From Apostichopus japonicus (Eukaryota; Echinodermata; Holothuroidea; Aspidochirotida; Stichopodidae): a DNA stretch of 64,000 nt. The position numbers and the translations under genes were made by a program. The stretch is taken from positions 14,222,501 to 14,286,500 of the forward strand of contig NC_092570.1 in NCBI RefSeq assembly GCF_037975245.1. Direction: 5' to 3'. This document shows, one piece after another, positions 59,650 to 64,000 of this stretch. The notes below the pieces were generated by a model. That model ran no database searches and was not told where the DNA came from. It saw only the letters and a program-made list of their open reading frames with translations. The stretch's first letter is position 1. Every line of letters starts with the position of its first letter.

Positions 59650-61480
59650 AAACAGATTTAGAACCCACCTTTATCAGGAACAAACACTCATCTAATACCA
59701 CTTCTTTATACAGTAGACAATAAAAGATTAGGAAGTACCACCCCCTTATTTCTCAAACAGTAGAATATCTCAAGGAATCAAATAGGATTAAAGGGATTGT
59801 TTGGGTCCACCACACTGAACATGGCATGTATGTACCACTTATAGTGATAGTTTGGTTCAATGTACTGGATATATTATATATACAAATACAGTTTAGTGTG
59901 CAATGTTTACTAAATATTGTTTGAGTCGAACAATACTGCCTGTGAAAACAAATAAAAGTTCAGTATGAATGTTGTACTTGGGTGAAATCCAAAACTGGTC
60001 AACCACAAACTTGAATTTTTAGATGTTCATTCAATAGGAAACATTCACCCTTGGTTTGTAGCACAACTGAATTGGAATTTCAAACAACAGTTTCATGTGT
60101 CGTTTAAGCAAGGAATTACCAGGTGACCACCCCAGACTTAACTGAAACTAAGTTATATTATACACATAATGTAGTCACATAAACATTTAGCTCTGTATTG
60201 ACCAAAGTTGTCCAGATATTATAGCCCTCAGCGACCTATTGCAGATATTTTACTGAAATGTTGTCATATTGTGATTCTTCCCAATTTTTGACACCACTTT
60301 TAAACTTTTCATTGCAATAAATCACAAAGCTTAGAACTATTGTTAAGGATTATTTTTGCCAGGCATTCTTATGTCAAACCAGCAATAACTATCTCAGTTT
60401 TAAAGCTGACTTCACCTAAAAATCAAATTTTCACTTCAAGAATTTTTTTGTGTGCACATTTTCAAGACACTTGGTAATACAGCATCTGAAACCAGTGACA
60501 TAGTATTTTCTGGTCAGTATCTGAAACCAGTGACATAGTATTTTCTGGTCATAGAAATATTACCAAGATCAATGATTGCTAAATGAATTTGGAAATGATA
60601 GAACCCCTAAACTTTAAAGTTGGTCCCACAGATTTTTTGGGGGAAATGGCCTGATTCTTATGTGTGCACAATTAAGACGATGTAGCTAGCTCTCCATGAA
60701 GGTGACATGTACTGTACAGTTGTAACATAGTACAAGTGAAGACAGTCAACAGGATTTTCATTTTTTTCAAAGTACTGTACGATATAATAATCTATTTCTG
60801 TACAGCCTATATAAAGGTAGCCATTCGCATTGGGTTGTACTTAGCATGTTTGAAATTCTAATACGGTCAGGTGGGATTTTTTATGGGGAAGGTGAAAGGT
60901 TACTCCAAATGTTGACCAGACAGCAGCACACCCACCACTACCCCACCCCTCCCCTCCCCACCCCTCCTCTCCCCTCCCCTCCCCTCCCCTCTCCTCCCAT
61001 GTTGTGTGGTTTCTTTTGTAGCTAAACTGCCAAGAATGAAGATTTTTAGTGGATTTTTCTCCATCTCTAATTTCATGGGAAAATATTCCATCCCTCGCAT
61101 TCTGTCCCTTGCGTTTCTTGTCTGTACAAAAGTTCATCATATCTCAAGTTATCAATGACAATTTTGAAACACCATTTAATCAATCTGAGAAGGGGAATTG
61201 AATTTGTTATATATATTTGAAATGGTATGAAACTCTATCAACTTTTGATCAAAATAAGACAAATGTATGACATGCATGTAAACTCACTTTTTTTGCATTC
61301 CGTCCCTCCTGCCAATAAGTTTTCGTTGTCATAGCAGAATGCTACTTCTTAACTATGTTTGGATTCTATCATTTTGTTGTGAATGCATCATTTAATTGAA
61401 TAAACTACTTTAAGGTAACTTAGTTTTCAACATGTAAGCAAACACAATTGAAAATGTGCTTTAAATTCCATCCCTCGCAC
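59650..61480. other. presumed intron or intergenic sequence
   Basis: Contains diverged relatives of the 71-bp unit (TAGTTTGGTTCAATGTACTG near 59845), an exact 35-bp tandem duplication at about 60483-60553 (CTGAAACCAGTGACATAGTA twice) and a C/T-rich tract at 60940-61000. The 99-codon minus-strand frame over that tract is spurious. Confidence 0.5.
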
Positions 61481-61489
61481 AAACAGAGG

Positions 61490-62200
61490 TTTTGGCTTTT
61501 ATACACTCAAGGGAATGTTTGGATCCACATACTGGATGTATGTTTTCACAAATTTAGTTCAGTATGCACACATACTTAGGGAAACATCTTGGTCTATGTA
61601 ATGTATGTATTTAGACAAAATATACATCTTAGTATGCACACATACTTCTATGGAATGTTCGGTTCTATGTATTGTATGTATTTAGACACAATATATATAT
61701 CTTAATATGCACACATTCTTCTATGGAATGTTTGGTACTATGTTATGTGTATATACAGACAAAATATATATCTTAGTATGCACACATACTTCTATGGAAT
61801 GTTTGGTACTATGTATTGTATGTATATAGACAAAATATACATCTTAGTATGCACTCATACTTCTAGGGGAACCTTTGGGTCTATGTAATATATGTATATA
61901 GACAAAATATATATCTTAGTATGCACACATACTTCTATGGAATGTTTGGTACTATGTATTGTATGTATATAGACAAAATATACATCTTAGTATGCACTCA
62001 TACTTCTAGGGGAACCTTTGGGTCTATGTAATATATGTATATAGACAAAATATATATCTTAGTATGCACACATACTTCTATGGAATGTTTGGTACTATGT
62101 ATTGTATGTATATAGACAAAATATACATCTTAGTATGCACTCATACTTCTAGGGGAACCTTTGGGTCTATGTAATATATGTATATAGACAAAATATAAGG
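61490..62200 (+). repeat. 71/72-bp minisatellite with 143-bp higher-order unit
   Basis: Two unit types alternate: A with CTATGGAATGTTTGGTACTA and B with CTAGGGGAACCTTTGGGTCT, each with GTATATAGACAAAATATA and CTTAGTATGCAC. From 61772 onward the A+B pair repeats three times nearly without change, while earlier units are diverged. This shows recent amplification of a dimer from an older monomer array. Confidence 0.93.
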
Positions 62201-62244
62201 TCTCTCTCATTATAACTTTAACATATTTACCTACATAGGTTTTT

Positions 62245-62280
62245 GCAGTAGATAAAAAGTTTGCTAACAGTTTATTCTCT
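62245..62280 (+). mobile_element. Penelope-like tail fragment
   Basis: GCAGTAGATAAAAAGTTTGC and TAACAGTTTATTC match the tail at 37300-37340 (CAGTGGATAAGCAGTTTACT, AACAGTTTTT) with a few changes. It begins about 45 bp after the 71-bp minisatellite. No hammerhead core is seen here. Confidence 0.5.
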
Positions 62281-63270
62281 CTTTGAAAAAAAAAAGAAGC
62301 AAAAAATGGTCGAAAGCTTGTGACAAAGTTAAAAATACAATTCAAACTTGTTAAACACGTTTAATACTTTCTTCTAGCCTTCTCCCCTCTGCTTGACCTG
62401 ATCTTACTAAATATCTTTTACCACCAAATACCAAAACTTGCAGAGTTGAATTCCTGTTAGAGTCAAGATGGTCGATTTTGTGGGTACAGTATTATAGGCC
62501 TATAACGTTAACCAAACTGTGTTGTGTGCATCGAGTACTTGGCGTAGACACATCATTTTCAACTTTGTTTACAACTTTTAAAGTTCAGTTGCCCATTGAG
62601 GGGAGGCATTGTTTGATCACAAAACAGTTGGAAAATCCAAAAGATAAAAAAATGGCTTATCGGTTACATTCCGCAAACACTCCAACCTATTCAGATGAAC
62701 AAAGATATGGGATGGGTCTCTTAATGCAAACAGAGCTAAGACAAATGCCAAATTACAGAAGGTGTTATGAAAGAAAAGGAAACAATGTACGGTAGAGATA
62801 AAACATTCATGTTCTGAAAGGTTACGAGTTAGTTGTTCCGGTGGAATGATAGCTTGACATTGCTGACAACAAAGTCATTTGTTGCAAAATACCACACGAG
62901 GAGTTTTCGCTGGGAACGGGACATTCCAAGGCATGTACGGGGGTGATCTTTATATCGATGAAGAGTTGAAGACTATCAGAATTTTTATAACGTTCCTATT
63001 CTGACATGAGAAACGCAATTACGAATCAAATTATTTAGAAAAAAGAAATAAATAAAACATGTCAATAATAAGATAATTCTCTAAAAGAATTCCTGTGGCG
63101 CAAGATGATTCATTCGAAACATGAGTTTTACCTAGAAATCTGTTTTGATTGCACACTCTGTTCTTGATAGATCTATGCCACAATTAGAATGCTCAAATAA
63201 CTGATAACATTTCTCTTGAAGGTTTTTTACTCTTAAATAATTCCTTGCAGTTAGTAAAATAAACGGCTTA
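62281..63270. other. unique sequence, no recognised gene
   Basis: A 105-codon plus-strand frame at 62478-62795 has no domain or splice context. Otherwise A+T-rich sequence. Confidence 0.35.
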
Positions 63271-63271
63271 C

Positions 63272-63294
63272 GATGCCCAGCTTTATTTCAAACC
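63272..63294 (-). CDS. candidate 23-nt microexon
   Basis: On the minus strand TTTCCATCGTTGTTCTGTGGAG precedes 63294 and GGGCATC|GTAAGCCG follows 63272. Two bases then seven codons, FEIKLGI, leave phase 0, which matches the phase entering 59498-59643. The short length makes it weak alone; the phase agreement adds a little. Confidence 0.25.
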
Positions 63295-63399
63295 CTCCAC
63301 AGAACAACGATGGAAACTTTTTATACCACTGCGTGTTAATACCTCCATATATGCTAAACGAAAAAAGAAGAAAAAACTGTTCAGAATACTGTATGTATT

Positions 63400-63640
63400 T
63401 TTAGATCCTCCCGCAAAGCAGGAACTTGCAAAGAAGCCTCATTGGCTTATCAAAGCCGCTAGCTGACCGAAATCAGTCTCTTAGATTCATATTTAACGTC
63501 CATGATTATGAATTGTCAATTGTCAATGACTCTGTTACTGGACGACATACATTAATCTTGGAGTGACTCGAACTCGGGACCTTATGATTGAAAGGCACAG
63601 GCGTTAACCACTGAGCTAACACTCCACACTAACACTCCAC
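63400..63640 (-). mobile_element. SINE-A copy, minus orientation
   Basis: Read in reverse: TGTTAGCTCAGTGGTTAACG (A box), GGTCCCGAGTTCGAGTCACT (B box), GACGTTAAATATGAATCTAA, AGACTGATTTCGGTCAGCTA, GAGGCTTCTTTGCAAGTTCC and GGGAGGATCTAAAAATACAT. Both promoter boxes look good. The first bases (AGTGTGGAGTGTTAG) are duplicated at the 5' end. Confidence 0.88.
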
Positions 63641-64000
63641 TATTAATTCCATTTTTCTATATTTTCTTTGTTTCATCTATTTTAAAGTTCTCTTTGGTCA
63701 CAATGAGCATTTTTAATTGGGTTTAATTGGCTCCCTTCATTTTATGACAGAAAACAATATGCAGAAGATGTGAGCCTTATCATAATGGATTTTGGACACT
63801 ATAAAGAATTTACAGGAGACTGAAAAATCAGTTAATCAAAAACAACACACTGTCTTCCCTTCACAGAGCCACTCAAGGTGTTCAATATCCCCTTCACGGT
63901 TTCTCTTTATATATTTAATACTTCTTGTCTCTCCCTTTGCAACAAATATAAGAGCCATACACCCTCATAAACATGCTCCTATTCTTTGCTTTGAAAAGCT

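Noticed and set aside
60841-61140. 99-codon minus-strand ORF with Gly/Glu repeats
   Set aside because: Reads through a C/T simple tract without other support.
30800-63640. tRNA genes at the tRNA-like heads of SINE-A and SINE-B
   Set aside because: They lack complete acceptor stems and are followed by SINE bodies and tails shared among copies.

Overview
The window looks like non-coding-rich nuclear DNA from an animal, most likely a marine invertebrate deuterostome; an echinoderm such as a sea cucumber is my best guess. The evidence is A+T-rich sequence with no dense open reading frames on either strand, GT..AG splice-like boundaries around short open blocks, tRNA-headed SINEs with ATT or CATA tails, MITEs with clean target-site duplications, many mini- and microsatellites, and a dispersed repeat built around TGACCTTTGACCT that I associate with echinoderm-type genomes. 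The taxon is an inference. Nothing bacterial, viral or organellar was seen.

No complete gene can be read. The best coding evidence is a set of short blocks that are open in one frame and bounded by good splice signals. On the minus strand, the blocks at 63272-63294, 59498-59643 and 58421-58557 join in compatible phases, and 58290-58330 could end that protein. Isolated minus-strand exon candidates lie at 39587-39646, 37396-37437, 24488-24549 and 9075-9091. On the plus strand, 40966-41101, 41450-41666 and a block from 41716 or 41774 form a second cluster, with a weaker candidate at 3881-3946. None has a recognised domain and all need transcript support. Most of the window would then be introns or intergenic DNA.

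Layout. 1-5000: unique A+T-rich DNA with C(n)A(n) tracts. 5018-5470: 26-bp minisatellite. 7074-7640: pentanucleotide array. 10400-10960: degenerate array followed by a SINE-B copy. 13440-13710: Penelope-like remnant with a decayed hammerhead core and a 19-bp hairpin. 14831-15441: 20-bp array. 15877-16232 and 17632-17757: two members of a TTAA MITE family. 16580-20620: candidate regulatory sequence with a 381-bp hAT-type MITE inside it. 22395-23370: AGGTCA-rich repeat and a long TA tract. 26500-27990: DNA-transposon remnant and a DR1-bearing tandem repeat. 29450-32280: ambiguous coding-like patches and two inverted SINE-A copies. 36000-37340: TA tract, 50-bp minisatellite and a second hammerhead-bearing element. 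38832-39073: SINE-A. 40966-42320: plus-strand coding-like cluster. 42527-43040: SINE-B fragment and TA tract. 47998-48568: TTAA MITE. 49771-50130: 189-bp tandem duplication. 51838-55612: two SINE-B copies. 56870-57236: 20-bp array. 58290-63294: minus-strand exon cluster, interrupted by a 353-bp hAT-type MITE and a 143-bp higher-order repeat. 63400-63640: SINE-A.

The most interesting themes are the hammerhead-ribozyme-like core carried by a Penelope-like remnant whose tail sits beside minisatellites at two loci, a hAT MITE inserted 11 bp (plus its 8-bp duplication) from a predicted splice acceptor, and dispersed repeats that spread perfect nuclear-receptor DR1 motifs.
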